Positions 25,101-37,246 of a stretch of 64,000 bases of DNA are shown here, piece after piece. The notes under the pieces are model-generated. The model was not told where the DNA came from and did not search any database. It saw only the letters and a list, made by a program, of their open reading frames with translations. The DNA is from Agrostemma githago (taxonomy: Eukaryota; Streptophyta; Magnoliopsida; Caryophyllales; Caryophyllaceae), in NCBI GenBank assembly GCA_958450325.1, contig OY288256.1:48750953-48814952 (forward strand), read 5' to 3'. The position numbers and the translations under genes are program-made. Numbering within the stretch: position 1 is the first letter of the stretch; every line of letters starts with the position of its first letter.

Positions 25101-26753
25101 ATACTTAAACATCAGAAAATTGAACCAAATTTTTATTTTGGATACCTATACTTGTACATAATCTATCCACGGAAATTTAGATTAAAATACTTTATAAATG
25201 TTCTTAAATAAAATCTTCTTTCCAGATCTGACCCATTTTAGTCAAATTTTATAAATGAAAATATATATGATGGATTTATATGAAATTTGAAGTACACATA
25301 ACATCATCAGGAACATAATATAAATTTTCTAAGTCCAAACAAAACGTTTAACATCAGGAAACATATTATTTTCTCAGACAGTACATAAAATCATACATTA
25401 CCAGTTTTATGAAATAAATCATTATTAAATATAGAGTTTCATAAAAACTTGCTTTTCATATTTTTCTCATATTCTAGACATTCAGATATACAACTTTCAT
25501 GAAGAAACCTAAGGCTAATTCGAAACATATTTTACACAGAAAAATCGTGAACATACATCATACATCATACATCACAGAATCCATTTTACATTATGTATTG
25601 TTAAGTGATAAATCAACAAATAGTTAACTTTAAACTTGGTGATCTAATGATTTAGTCCTAAACATGATGTTATATGTTAGATAGAGTCTAAACACTATAC
25701 TACGAGATTTGAGAGCGAAGAAAAGTTAGGTTACCTTAAGCATAAATAATCGATTCTACAACATATAAGAAAACGAAGATCGATGCTCCTTTCCTCTTGC
25801 TCCTCTTCATAAATTAGTTAGAATGACACAAAAATAAACTAAGTTAGTATTTATAGTATTAAATAAACTTGAAAATAAGTAGTATAAGAAAAAAGAAAAA
25901 AGAGATTAGACCTCTTCAAAATGGTGGTGCAAAGACTTAAGAACTTTGGATTATTTTGATGGTTTTTCTTTGGTTTTAGAAAGGATTGTAAGAAGGATGT
26001 TAGGTGGATGAAAATATGAGTTTAAGAGTCATATCAGGGTGATTAAATAAGGTCTTGGTCATGCAAAAGATGGGGGTACAAAGGGTGGACAAGAATTAGA
26101 CAATTACTCAAAGTAGCTAATCATACTTTAAGAAGTACATTACTAGAAATGGTGGTTTTGATTAATTAGGCATATTTTAAGGCTTGGACTTCAAAGTGAT
26201 GGTATGGCATGCCTTAGGGTGATATGTTTGAGTTTATTTGGTCATACAATGGTTAGGAAAGAAGTACGGAAATCGAATATCGAGAAACGATTCGTCGGGT
26301 GACGATTTTCGTAGTAAAGGAGCTGTCCAGTACAATATTTTTATGATGAACTTATAAATTGTAATTTTGAATATCACAATTGTGTAGATCTTGGAAAATT
26401 AATAAAGTTAGTGATAAGTGTGGTTTGTAGTGCTTATTCCTTGTGTTTGGTCCCGGTTTCTCTTGTGGAATCGCTCTTTGAAGCGCTTTTCGAGGCTACT
26501 TACGCTTCTTCTAGCTTGTTTTAGGTTCCAACGGCCTATCATAGAGAAAGGGAACGATTAAGACTCGTTTCCGACGCATTTGGAGCCAACGAAGAGAAGC
26601 GACGATCACTCGGTAGCCTATACTCGATCCCGAGACCTCGAGACCCCCATTCCCGAGCCCTCGAGACCCATTCCCGAGCACCGAGAATCGATGAGAAGCC
26701 TAACAAGAGCAAGGAGGGACCTATGGGATCATATTTGAAGCCTACAAGACCCA

Positions 26754-26895
26754 TCCCGGTCGGGAAGGACCCCATCTCGATCGGGATGAAGAAGCAAAAG
26801 AAGACGGCCACTGGAGCTTGATCCCGGCCGGGGTCATGACCTTCCCGGTCGGGACCAACTCTTCCCGGTCGGGATGACCTCCTTCCCGGCCGGGA
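26754..26895. promoter_or_regulatory. six phased palindromes upstream of Athila-like TATA box
   Basis: Twelve-base palindromes of the type TCCCGGTCGGGA start at 26754, 26775, 26822, 26843, 26863 and 26884. Neighbour distances are 21, 47, 21, 20 and 21 bp. One is the variant TCTCGATCGGGA. They lie 54 bp and more upstream of the TATA box at 26949. They are probably protein-binding sites; the binding factor is unknown. Confidence 0.8.
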
Positions 26896-26948
26896 AGGGC
26901 CCAGTTCAGGCTGTTTCGCTTCCTTTCATTCCTCTACTCTTGTAACCC

Positions 26949-26956
26949 TATAAATA
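26949..26956 (+). promoter_or_regulatory. TATA box of Athila-like 5' LTR
   Basis: TATAAATA is followed by a C tract and a CT-rich region, about where the LTR promoter should be. The start site is inferred to be ~30 bp downstream. Confidence 0.7.
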
Positions 26957-28018
26957 CCCCCCCCCCCCCTCTTGTATTGTTGCACCATCTTATGTTATGT
27001 TAGTCATTACCCACAAAACCCTAGACTACTTTAGCCTAGATTAACATAGATTAGTGTAGATTAGTCTTTAGTTAATCGTTAATCTTAGTTTAATCCTTGT
27101 ATTAAGGGAATTCTTGAAGAATCCAACCAAGATTCACAACCTTGGTTATGTATTTGGGTTTTCTTATTATTACAAGTTTCAATCTTTCCTCCTTACTAGT
27201 TTGGCATAATTTCTCTTCTCCTTTCCTTTAATCTTTATTTTATCATTCAAGTTTTAATCTTTGTTCATTGTTCATTGTTTTCTAGTTTCATTATGAATGT
27301 TTTGTTGCTTGTGTTGTTTTCCTTTCTTTGTGTTAGTATTAGTTTGAACATGTGTGAGTAGACTTTTTGTGGGGTTAGTAGGGGGATTAAGTGTTGATTA
27401 TGGATGATTAGGGTTTGATTGTGGGTAAAGATGGATTCTTTGTTACTAGTCACATGTTATGCATACTATGTGTTTGATGAATTGCTTGTTGTTAGAGTAG
27501 TAGTTGCAAATACTTCTTTTGCTTGTCTTCCTCTTCTCATTGTGTGATTGATTTGTGGTTGAATCCTTGTGTATTGGGTAACATCTTGCATAAGTATTCG
27601 GGTTTTGTCTTTGACACGAGAGTCTGGACATTGGCTTTGACGCGAGAGCGCGGACCAACCGTAGTAACTAGGTGAACCTTGCACCATCGATCTCCCAACT
27701 ATCCTACTACACTTATGAACCCGACCTAACCCTATTCTTTCCTTGTTTGATTTCTTCGTCATCTTAGTCATTGTTCCGTTATTTGGTTGAATCGTTTAGC
27801 CTTAGTTGTTTTACCTAGCTTAGTTTTAGTCATAGCTTTATCCCCTTCTTATCGTTCTAGTTTAGCTTAGCCTTGAGACCTAGTCAAGTCTTTAGGTGAA
27901 ACTCAGTCGAAACCCTCTTTACCGTCCCCGTGGACTCGAGTCGACTTACCCTATCTACGTGTTAGGATTAGTTGGTTTTTATTTGTTGGTAGGGATCCAC
28001 GGCAAATCCCTCCCATCA

Positions 28019-28040
28019 ATTTGGCGTCGTTGCCGGGGAC
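28019..28040 (+). other. primer-binding site (tRNA-Asp type)
   Basis: TGGCGTCGTTGCCGGGGA starts three bases after the LTR end and differs at one base from the Athila consensus that pairs with the 3' end of tRNA-Asp. Confidence 0.8.
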
Positions 28041-28312
28041 GGTGCTAGTTTAGACTTTGTTTACCTATTTACTTGACTTTGTCTTTTTTTTGTGTTTTTC
28101 TTTTTGTTCTTTTGCTTCTTGTGTGTGCGAAGTTTATTTCTCTCTTGTCTAGTGCCCAAAAAGCACTAGACTTCTCACGTTTGCTCATAGTCTACAGTTT
28201 TTGCCTAGAGGTGGTGACCATCCTCTTCTTTACAACTCAGAGCCGCATTAACGGACAGCTGCTAGATTGAGAGGTCCTCAACCGGGTACGAGCCTCGATT
28301 TGCAAGCATAAC

Positions 28313-29332
28313 ATGAGGTTTGATCTAAACTCCCCACCCATAGAAGCCAACATGAGCTACTCCTCTTCCTCTGTGAACCAAGGGTATGACATGACATCTC
28401 CCTACTACTATCAAGCTTCTTGGGATAATCAAGACACTCGTGGGTATGAATTTCAAAGAAATGGAAATGGCTACCAACAAGTGAATGCTCATCAATCTTA
28501 TGATAATGGTGGCTATTACTCAATTCACCATCCTAACCCCACCATGTTTAATCATAATTCACCATATGGAAGCCAATTTCCCCAAAACCCTCCACATTAC
28601 CCTTCACCTCAACCACAATATGAGCCCCAAAACCCACAATAATACCAATCATTTCAACCTCACTACCAACAATATGATGCCCCACTCCTTGGACATCATC
28701 AAGATTGAGCATTACAAGACCCCAATGACCACCAATTGCCCAACTTGGGGTTATATCAAAAGATTCTTCAAATGCAAAAGAGCCAACAAGAAATGGCCAT
28801 CCAAATGTAAAAGAACCAAGATGAATTCATGGCCCAATATCAAAGGGAAAACGAGGCGATGGATGCTCGATTAAATGCGTTAGCGGTTAAAACCGTAATA
28901 TTTTTATCCCGAACGTCACAACTAGATGAAGGGTGCTCACTTGAGCAAGGGGAGCAACCTAATCACGAAGCCACCGATGTAGTTCCTTTTGGAAGCGAAA
29001 CTTTCTTTGAAGAACCTCAATCGTCTACCCAAGAAGAGACGAATGAGGAAATGACCCTTGGTGAAGGCATTATTGGTGAAGAATTGGAAGAGGTTAGTGA
29101 GTTGAATGAGTTGGTAGAATTTGTGAAGTCATTGGGTGAAAATGACGAACTCAAGTTGCCCTTGTGTGAAAATGTGGAAAAACATCAAGAGCCCCTTGCT
29201 CGCAAGCGAAGCAATAGTTTGGAAGACATTCAAAGTGCCGGTAAAAGTTTCAATTCTCTCCATCAAGATGATGAGGGGACAAGTGTTGTTCCGGGATTTG
29301 AAGATGGGAACCACAACTTGAGGAAGGTATGA
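28313..29332 (+). pseudogene. gag-like ORF of the Athila-like element
   Basis: One frame runs from 28313 to 29332 with internal stops near 28640, 28705 and 28808. The first third is rich in Tyr, Gln, Asn and Pro (repeated QYEPQNPQ-like words). The middle has a Gln/Met-rich coiled stretch (QKSQQEMAIQM, EFMAQYQRENEAMDARL). The last third is strongly acidic. This composition fits the region around gag of Athila-type elements, but I recognise no capsid or zinc-knuckle motif, so the gag label rests on position after the PBS. The short frame at 29329-29625 behind it is unassigned. Confidence 0.45.
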
Positions 29333-30017
29333 GAATGTGCAACAAGGAAATGAGGCCAAAACCGCTTTTTGTGCCTTGTGTTAAGGACTTGAAGTTTGCT
29401 TGTGATTGGAGATGGTGCCTAGGGAGGAAGAGGTCGGTAAAGCTTGTAGGATGGATAGACCCCGGAGACAACATGAAAGATGACGTTGGGTCTTGGGATT
29501 ACTACATCTTTCCTCCACCTTGGAGGCTTTGGAGGATAGCTTGGCTCGGGCACTCTTTGAGCCTTCATTATGATGTAGCTCGTGCGTTTGACTTGCTCCT
29601 CCGAGCCCTTGATGGCTACGGTTAGGAAGGAAGAGTCCACCATCCTCGGTTTGACGGAGTTCCTAAAGAACCATCATGTTGTATATTCTTCTTTCCTCTT
29701 CTTTAGAGTTCTTGTGTTTGTATTTGTGTGGTTTGTCTCTTGATTTTGTTTGTTTTGTGGAACTCTTGTAATTTGGAATTTTCTTGAGCGATGTGAGGGA
29801 GGGAGTTTGATAGTGTTTATTGAGCGTATTTGATAGGTTGATAGTGAAGATGGAGAGTTATGAAGAGTAGTTGATGATAGAAGCTTGGATCTTGGGCCAG
29901 GTAATCGGTTTTTGAAGCTTTTGACAAGATTTTGGGGACGAGATTCTAGGTCTCGTTGTATTGGTGGCCTTGTGGGTGAAGCTATCAAGAATATGAAGGG
30001 TTAGAAGACTCATCCCG

Positions 30018-30044
30018 TGATAAGTGTAGTTTGTAGTGCACTTA
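30018..30044 (+). repeat. remnant of Athila-like 3' LTR
   Basis: TGATAAGTGTAGTTTGTAGT repeats the start of the 5' LTR at 26412 with one change; similarity stops after about 27 bases. Confidence 0.75.
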
Positions 30045-30442
30045 TAAAATGGTCAAAAACACGGGGTGTTACATTAGCAGATGAGAGTGTCAAACTATAA
30101 ATCTTATAACACAAATTTTGTCAGACTATTGCATTAAGAAATTTGTAATTTGGTTTTCACTTGTTTTATTTTAACAAACGGTTCCCATTTATCGGTAAAA
30201 GACTCCCTATGAGTCAACGATTTTAATTGTTACCCCTTTTAGGACTTAATTATTTTCCGCCTTGTTAATTAATGTCATTAGAATAACCAGGTTGTTACAT
30301 AATATACTAGCGCATAGACTAGCTACGTACACTCCTAGATTTATAGGTCGGCGGTTATAGACTTTCTTGTTTCCGTCGGATCTTCATTTGTTAGCTATTT
30401 CAGAAAACGGTACTGTCTGATACCCGATTTGGGTGTTCGCCA

Positions 30443-31441
30443 AAAAAAAGATAATGTTTTGGTAGTTGCTTTGTCTGACATAAATACCGATCCACATTGA
30501 AAATGCGATAATGGATTTAGGAATGGCTACATGATTTGGTTAGAGGAGGTCATTGGCAAGCTAAGGCTATTCCTGGTTGTGGTTTAAAAGCTATACTTCA
30601 CATTGACTATAGGCTGAAGACGCTTGCGACCAAATTCAGGGCCATTGTTCAAATGTTAGGCACAAGCGGGTACAAATGGGATAATGAGAGATAAATGATT
30701 TCTGTGGAGAGATCGGTCTATGATGAATATTGCAAGGTACGATTGTTTTGTGTATATAGATTTTGCGATCAAATTTAAATCAATTTATTTCTTAATTAAT
30801 TTTTATTTCATTTGTTCATTTTGTAGACTCATCCAAACTGCAAAAATTTTTATGGCCATGCTTTTCCTTACTTGAATGACTTGTTGGAGATTTACGGCAA
30901 GGATTGTGCCACCGGGAAACCGGTCGAGGATTTTGTAGAAGCTATTGACAATATGGAGAAATCCACCAACAATCAAGTTATGCTTGATTCAAATGATGAT
31001 GAATTTACTAATGCTAATGGCAATGGAAACCATACAACGGAGTCTACTCCTCCACTTAAAAAAGTGAAGCGAGAAAGCGGCTCGAAGCGTAAGGGGGGTA
31101 AGAAAGAATCTGAGGGTACTAGTAATTCCGAATTAGCTAGCTTACAAGCTTTTATGAAAGATATGATTGTTCATCTTGCTACCATGGCTGATGCAATAAT
31201 GTCCCCTGCTAACGAACGTGAACAATAAATAACTGAACGTGAGCAACAAATACAACAAAATGGTGAAAAAGTGCTTTCTAAACTACTTGCTTTGTATGGT
31301 GTAACTCTAGAACAAGCTTTGGAAGTAGCTCAAATCTTGACTGCACAACCAAACAAACTGATGATATTCTTCAAGTGTCCTGATGTTTCGAAATACGTAT
31401 TTGTCAAGAGTCTTCTTGATAAGAATGTAGGCGGGGTTTGA
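30443..31441 (+). pseudogene. Harbinger Myb/SANT-like gene, main piece
   Basis: After LTR 1 the Harbinger second gene resumes. It has KDNVLVVALSDI, WLEEVIGKL, ATKFRAIVQMLGTSGYKWDNE and then, after a probable intron ending near 30828, THPNCKNFYGHAFPYLNDLLEIYG and GKDCATGKPVEDF. These are the blocks of the Myb/SANT-like DNA-binding domain in PIF/Harbinger proteins and related plant proteins. A lysine-rich linker follows, and the frame ends at 31441 after an internal TAA at 31226. Stops in the first part show decay. The protein normally helps the transposase enter the nucleus and bind the ends. Confidence 0.8.
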
Positions 31442-31902
31442 GTGATGTACAAAAGAGTAGAACTTGCATTTTGTTTTCATTTGAACTCTTTATATTTGCT
31501 TTATAGGACAACGATTTTTGTTTAGAATATTTCGTAATTTTTGAAGTTGATATCAACATTAATAACAAATTTTTTTTTTTAATTATTATAGTGTCATTGA
31601 AAATAAATTTGATAAAATCATGTTGTTTTGAAAAAAATTTAGAAAAATAAATAAATTTGATAATACATGTAAATAATAATTATTTGAAAATAATAATGAA
31701 AAAACAAGGTTAGCAAATATAATAAAGAAAACGTGTTAAAAAAATGTAAAAATAAATTGATTCCTAGTTTGATAACCAACCAACCACAAACGAAATCAAG
31801 GGTAATATCATCCTTACAATATTAAAATCCAAACAACAAGAAATTCAGAGTAGTCTCTTTCTGTTCCCCGTGTTTCCCTTTCCTAATTTCATTCCCCCTA
31901 TG

Positions 31903-31918
31903 CGAACCAAACGACCCC
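31903..31918. mobile_element. right terminal repeat of the Harbinger relic
   Basis: GAACCAAACGACCCC is, in complement, GGGGTCGTTTGGTTC, matching the MITE ends at 21612 and 22189. The corresponding left terminus upstream of 15731 was not found. Confidence 0.65.
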
Positions 31919-32085
31919 TTGTCTCGATGGTATATAAGTTGTGCTTTAATTCTTATATGTTATACTTCTAAATTTAGAATATTTTAAATGTTTAAAATTT
32001 AAATAAAACTCTAGGACAATATTTAACATTACCATTGTAGGAGTATATTCATCTAATATGAAACCAACTTAATCAACCGTAAATC

Positions 32086-32151
<66 letters not shown>
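31919..32151. repeat. AT-rich spacer ending in (ATCT)n(TA)n
   Basis: No gene is seen. From about 32088 an ATCT repeat of ~36 bp passes into a TA tract of ~28 bp that forms the left border of the next mobile element. Confidence 0.85.
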
Positions 32152-32154
<3 letters not shown>

Positions 32155-32310
32155 TAGGTTCTAATGAGTCCCTATATAAGTGTTGAGTCCCTAAGTCCTC
32201 ATCCCATCCGTTGGATGGGATGAGGATGGATGGACAAGATGCATCCTAATATTTTGTATTAAAAAAAAAAAAAAAAAAAAAAAAAGAGGAAGATTTACTA
32301 TCCTAAAATA

Positions 32311-33818
32311 ACTCCCATGATTTTAGGAAACAATAACTCCCATAATCACAATCATTCCTCATTCATTCATTCATTCACGTTACAGGTTCATTATCAAAAC
32401 CTTAAAAAAAAAAAACGCTCCCATCGATCATCACGTTCATTCATTCATTCAATTAAATCTGTGCTCGAAATTCCGTTACTATGAATTCAATGATCGCGAC
32501 ATCTTCATTACTGTTGATAAACAATTCATCGAGTATAACAATGGTGAGTTTCGATATTGCTTTCATGTTTTGCGTCAATTTTTATTCATTATTTTGATTA
32601 GTTTGCGTCAATTTGTGTTCATGGTTTGCGTCAATTTTCATGTTGATATTGTTTTCATGGTCGTGTTATTCATCATAGATTCATATGCAAATCGTAGAAC
32701 ACACAAACGGTGAGTATATATGTTTTGTAATTTATACTGGAATCGCCATGAAAGTCATTAAGATGCTACTCAATTATTAGTTTTTACGTTTACAATATAT
32801 TGAGTTATTGTAGTTCATATACTGCGTTACTTTAGTGTAAAGCATCTGTTACTTTAATGTCTACCATCTGTTACTTTATATGTCGTGTTACTTTAATACA
32901 CTCCAGTTGTTACTTTAGTGTTTTTCATCTGTTATTGTAGTGCATTGTAGTGTCCTAAGAATTTTGGAAACTGCCATATTAAAAAAAATTAAAAAAAAAG
33001 ATATTGTTTCCTATAATAATGGGACGTGATTGCCACCAAAATAGGAAACAATATCTCCTAAAATAACTCCCATGATTTTAGGAAACAATAACTCCCATAA
33101 TCACAATCATTCCTCATTCATTCATTCATTCACGTTACAGGTTCATTATCAAAACCTTAAAAAAAAAAACGCTCCCATCGATCATCACGTTCATTCATTC
33201 ATTCAATCAAATCTGTGCTCGAAATTCCGTTACTATGAATTCAATGATCGCGACATCTTCATTAACTGTTGATAAACAATTCATCGAGTATAACAATGGT
33301 GAGTTTCGATATTGCTTTCATGTTTTGCGTCAATTTTTATTCATTATTTTGATTAATTTGCGTCAATTTGTGTTCATGGTTTGCGTCAATTTTCATGTTG
33401 ATATTGTTTTCATGGTCGTGTTATTCATCATAGATTCATATGCAAATCGTAGAACACACAAACGGTGAGTATATATGTTTTGTAATTTATACTGAAATCG
33501 CCATGAAAGTCATTAAGATGCTACTCAATTATTAGTTTTTACGTTTATAATATATTGAGTTTGTAGTTCATATACTGCGTTACTTTATTGTAAAACATCT
33601 GTTACTTTAATGTCTATCATCTGTTACTTTATATGTCGTGTTACTTTAATACACTCCAGTTGTTACTTTAGTGTTTTTCATCTGTTATTGTAGTGCATTG
33701 TAGTGTCCTAAGAATTTTGGAAACTGCCATATTAAAAAAAAATAATAAAAAAAAAGATATTGTTTCCTATAATAATGGGACGTGATTGCCACCAAAATAG
33801 GAAACAACATCAAAGAGT
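32311..33818 (+). repeat. 754-bp tandem duplication with captured gene fragment
   Basis: Two copies offset by 754 bp are nearly identical. Each carries ATGAATTCAATGATCGCGAC, encoding MNSMIATSSL and ending at GGTGAGT, a donor-like site. About 180 bp later a short segment bounded by AG and GTGAGT (DSYANRRTHKR) follows, so two small exons of a host gene seem to have been captured. I do not recognise the gene. Confidence 0.7.
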
Positions 33819-34449
33819 ACCGCCATATAAAAAAAAGAAAAAAAATACTACTTCCTATAATTATGGGACGTGATGACTTCAAAATAGGAAACAATATCAA
33901 ATAGTAATATACTGCGTCATACTCTCATTTTTATCATTATATGAATTTTTTGCACTAACTTATATCTGGGGTTATTTTAATGAACATTATCTGTTAATTT
34001 AATTCATACTATCTGTTACTTTAATGTCTGACCTCTGTTACTTTATATCTGGTGTATAAGCATACTCTGTTAATTTAATTCAATGTTACTTCAATGCACT
34101 TCATTTGTTACTTTAACTTTTGTTATCTGTTACTTTAATCCACATGAATGATGTAGGGATGTGGGTGAGAGTTTCCTCCATTGTGCGGTGGTGAGATTAA
34201 ATCAAAGCTTCTGAGATGATGATGAAAAAGATGAAAAAGAAGAAAGACGGAGAGAACGAGAAGAATGAAGAAGAAACAGAATTATAAGTAGAACATTATG
34301 AGTAACAAGTGTGAAATATTGGAATTGTAATGGAATTGATTTAGTTGGAATCTTGTACCACTTTTTGTTTTGGAGTATCTTAATAAAAACAAACATTGTT
34401 CTTTTTGTTAATTGAAACTCCTGTTTTTGCAAGAGACTACTATGCAACG

Positions 34450-34740
34450 TAACTGATTTTATGAGTTAAAGTAACACAGTTCATGAATTAAAGTAACACA
34501 TTGTATGAGTTAGAGTAACAGTTTTTGCAAGAGACTATGCAACGTAACAGATTTTATGAGTTAAAGTAACACAGTTCATGAATTAGAGTAACACATTGTA
34601 TGAGTTAGAGTAATAGTTTTTGCAGGAGAATATATTAAACAACGTAACAGATTTTATGAGTTAAAGTAACGCAGTTCATGAATTAAAGTAACACGTTATA
34701 TGAGTTAAAGTAACATGGTTTATGGATTATGGCAGTAACA
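34450..34740. repeat. subterminal TAAAGTAAC array
   Basis: About ten copies of GAGTTAAAGTAACACA / ATGAATTAAAGTAACACA variants, the complement of the GTTACTTTA repeats on the other side of the element. Confidence 0.8.
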
Positions 34741-35006
34741 TAGTAACATACGTACAATGACAGTAGGAAAATAATGAAAAAAACTTGTTGTATGAGAGAA
34801 AAAACATTTAAAAAGATTGATAAGAGAGATAAAAGATTTTTATTTAGATAATTAAGGAGGAGAGAGAGAAATGATATATTTACCAAATTTGTTAGTTATT
34901 TCCTTAATTATGAGATTAAATCTTGTCCATTAATATAACCTTGAATCAAGGGCTAAGATGGGGACTCACGGACTCAACATATATAAGTGGACTCACCTGA
35001 TCCCAC

Positions 35007-35652
<646 letters not shown>

Positions 35653-36014
35653 ATACTTGTAGACACCCACATTTGGCTGCTAGGTGTCTATAGTAGTTTC
35701 CAAAAAGCACGCGGTGATGATCAGACGCGAACGTGCTTCTACGCGCTCGGATATGGACTCAAAATCGTTAGTTCCTGACTTGGGCTTTTTACGGAGTATA
35801 AATCTCACAAAACCAACCTAAAATTCAGGCCCAGCAGGTCATTTCCAATCAAATAAGACTAATTTGGGTCAAAATCGACACCAGAAATAATACCGACTTT
35901 TAGCGACCGGGTCAAACCCCGATCAAAGTCGTTTCCGAGAACACAAAACAGCCATGCGAACATCAAGAATCCAACCCAAACACAAAATCTTCAAAATATC
36001 TCATCTGCCTCATC

Positions 36015-36122
36015 CACTCGATCGAGTGTCAGCCCCACTCGATCGAGTGGGCCTTCAACAGGCCCGCTGCTACCTTTTCATTGGGCCACTCGATCGAGTC
36101 AACAGAAGCACTCGATCGAGTA
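36015..36122. promoter_or_regulatory. upstream palindrome cluster, 5' LTR
   Basis: CACTCGATCGAGTG or one-base variants start at 36015, 36036, 36087 and 36109, i.e. two pairs with 21 and 22 bp between starts. The last site ends 28 bp before the TATA box. They are putative binding sites for a dimeric protein. Confidence 0.85.
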
Positions 36123-36150
36123 AACCTAGGTCGGGTGATGGGAGAATTCC

Positions 36151-36158
36151 TATATATA
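36151..36158 (+). promoter_or_regulatory. TATA box, 5' LTR
   Basis: TATATATA in a GC-richer context, followed by a pyrimidine-rich stretch. The position is conserved in the 3' LTR (51662-51669) and as TATAAATA in the other Retand-like LTRs. Confidence 0.7.
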
Positions 36159-37246
36159 CCTCCCTTTTGCAACCCCTTTGCACAACTTTTCAAAACCCTA
36201 AGTCTACCCATCACGACTCATAAATACAACTCTACATACAACCCTAGCATCTAGGAAACATCAAACCCTAAACCGCCATAACTCCATCTACATAATCTCG
36301 AACTCCCATGCCCAATCCACAACTAAGCGAGCCCCGTCCGAGAATACAAAGCATGTAGGGTGAGGGTGAAAATAATCCCGATTTCTTCTCTCTTTCTCTT
36401 CCTTTCTCTCGCGTCGTCCCTCCGTGTCGTCGTCGTTTATTTTTATCTCGTTTCTAATATCGTTAATATATATATATCACTAGTATCAAAACATTAAATA
36501 CTAGCCGATTCGTGTCAATACAAAGGATGACGGAATAAGAAAATCCGAATACAAGGGTTTCGCACCCGATGTGGCCGGTCGCTTATCCCGACACCCCAAG
36601 TATTTGATTGTTGAAGCGAGTCAACGTCAACAATATCGTTCTTTTTTTTGCGTCGTTAGTCTCGTTTTAGTATTTACATAATCATCATCATCAAAATCGC
36701 GCATTCATCAATTTCTAAAACTGTTTCAAATCAACACGTTTATTTAAATTAGGGCGAAACCCGTTGATGCGGATCTGGCATCACATAATCCTCAAGGATT
36801 CTTTACGATGTAAAGATGCGGAGGGAATTAATTTTCAATCCAATCAAATATAAAGTGTCTATTCTTAAATATGCGATATCGACTCTATAGTAGAATGTCG
36901 TATCTAAGCGAATTAGTCAAAAAATTAAACTAATACAAATTCGTTGATGCTAAAATAATTGTCACGTGGTTAGAAAGAACTAATTACGACATTATAACGC
37001 GGAGATAGTTTATTTCATTCTAGTTTGATTTAAACGACTTATAACATCTTTTCTAAATTTCACTCTAAGTATTCAATATTAATTCCATAATCAAATATCG
37101 GATATGACGAGTATCAAAAAATTCGAGTCGAACATAAATCATATAATATTTTTGTGCGACTTAACAAAATCATCGATTTTCCAAAATCAAAAGCAATTTC
37201 GAAATTCATGCAAAATTGCGACATGAACTACAGTTCGTATAGGAGG

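Larger units (their letters stand above)
26412..30044 (+). mobile_element. Athila-like LTR element, 3' end truncated
   Basis: The 5' LTR (26412-28018) starts TGATAAGTGTGG and ends CCCATCA. It is followed by a primer-binding site for tRNA-Asp (TGGCGTCGTTGCCGGGGA) of the kind used by Athila elements. The interior of only ~2 kb holds a gag-like frame and no protease, RT or integrase. At 30018 the LTR start recurs (TGATAAGTGTAGTTTGTAGT) but only about 27 bp remain before LTR 2 sequence resumes. A deletion removed the rest of the 3' LTR together with some of LTR 2. It is non-autonomous. Confidence 0.75.
22645..30073 (-). mobile_element. long solo LTR 2, inverted inside LTR 1
   Basis: On the plus strand it runs from TGTAACAACCCGG (22645) to CGGGGTGTTACA (30073), the exact complement of the LTR 1 ends. 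It is flanked by TCAGC (22640-22644) and TTAGC (30074-30078), a target duplication with one difference. Its body at 22645-26411 is the reverse complement of LTR 1 sequence, for example 26280-26370 against 17755-17830. The Athila-like element sits near its outer end, and about 200 bp of LTR expected there are missing. Confidence 0.8.
17461..30299 (+). mobile_element. long solo LTR 1 (with nested insertions)
   Basis: Begins TGTAACACCCCGTG at 17461 and ends CAGGTTGTTACA at 30299, with near-identical 5-bp flanks TAATG and TAATA. The LTR itself occupies 17461-22644 and 30079-30299; without insertions it would be about 4.1 kb. Inside are a LINE fragment (18679-19345), a MITE (21612-22189) and an inverted LTR of the same family (22645-30073). 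No internal coding region, PBS or polypurine tract belongs to it, so a solo LTR is inferred. Ends and length are compatible with a Tekay/Del-type Ty3/gypsy family, but this is not proven. Confidence 0.75.

Noticed and set aside
26539..26811. Minus-strand open frame rich in Gly, Ser and Arg
   Set aside because: It overlaps the palindrome cluster of the Athila-like LTR and its sequence is explained by the repeated CCCGAG/CCCGG words.
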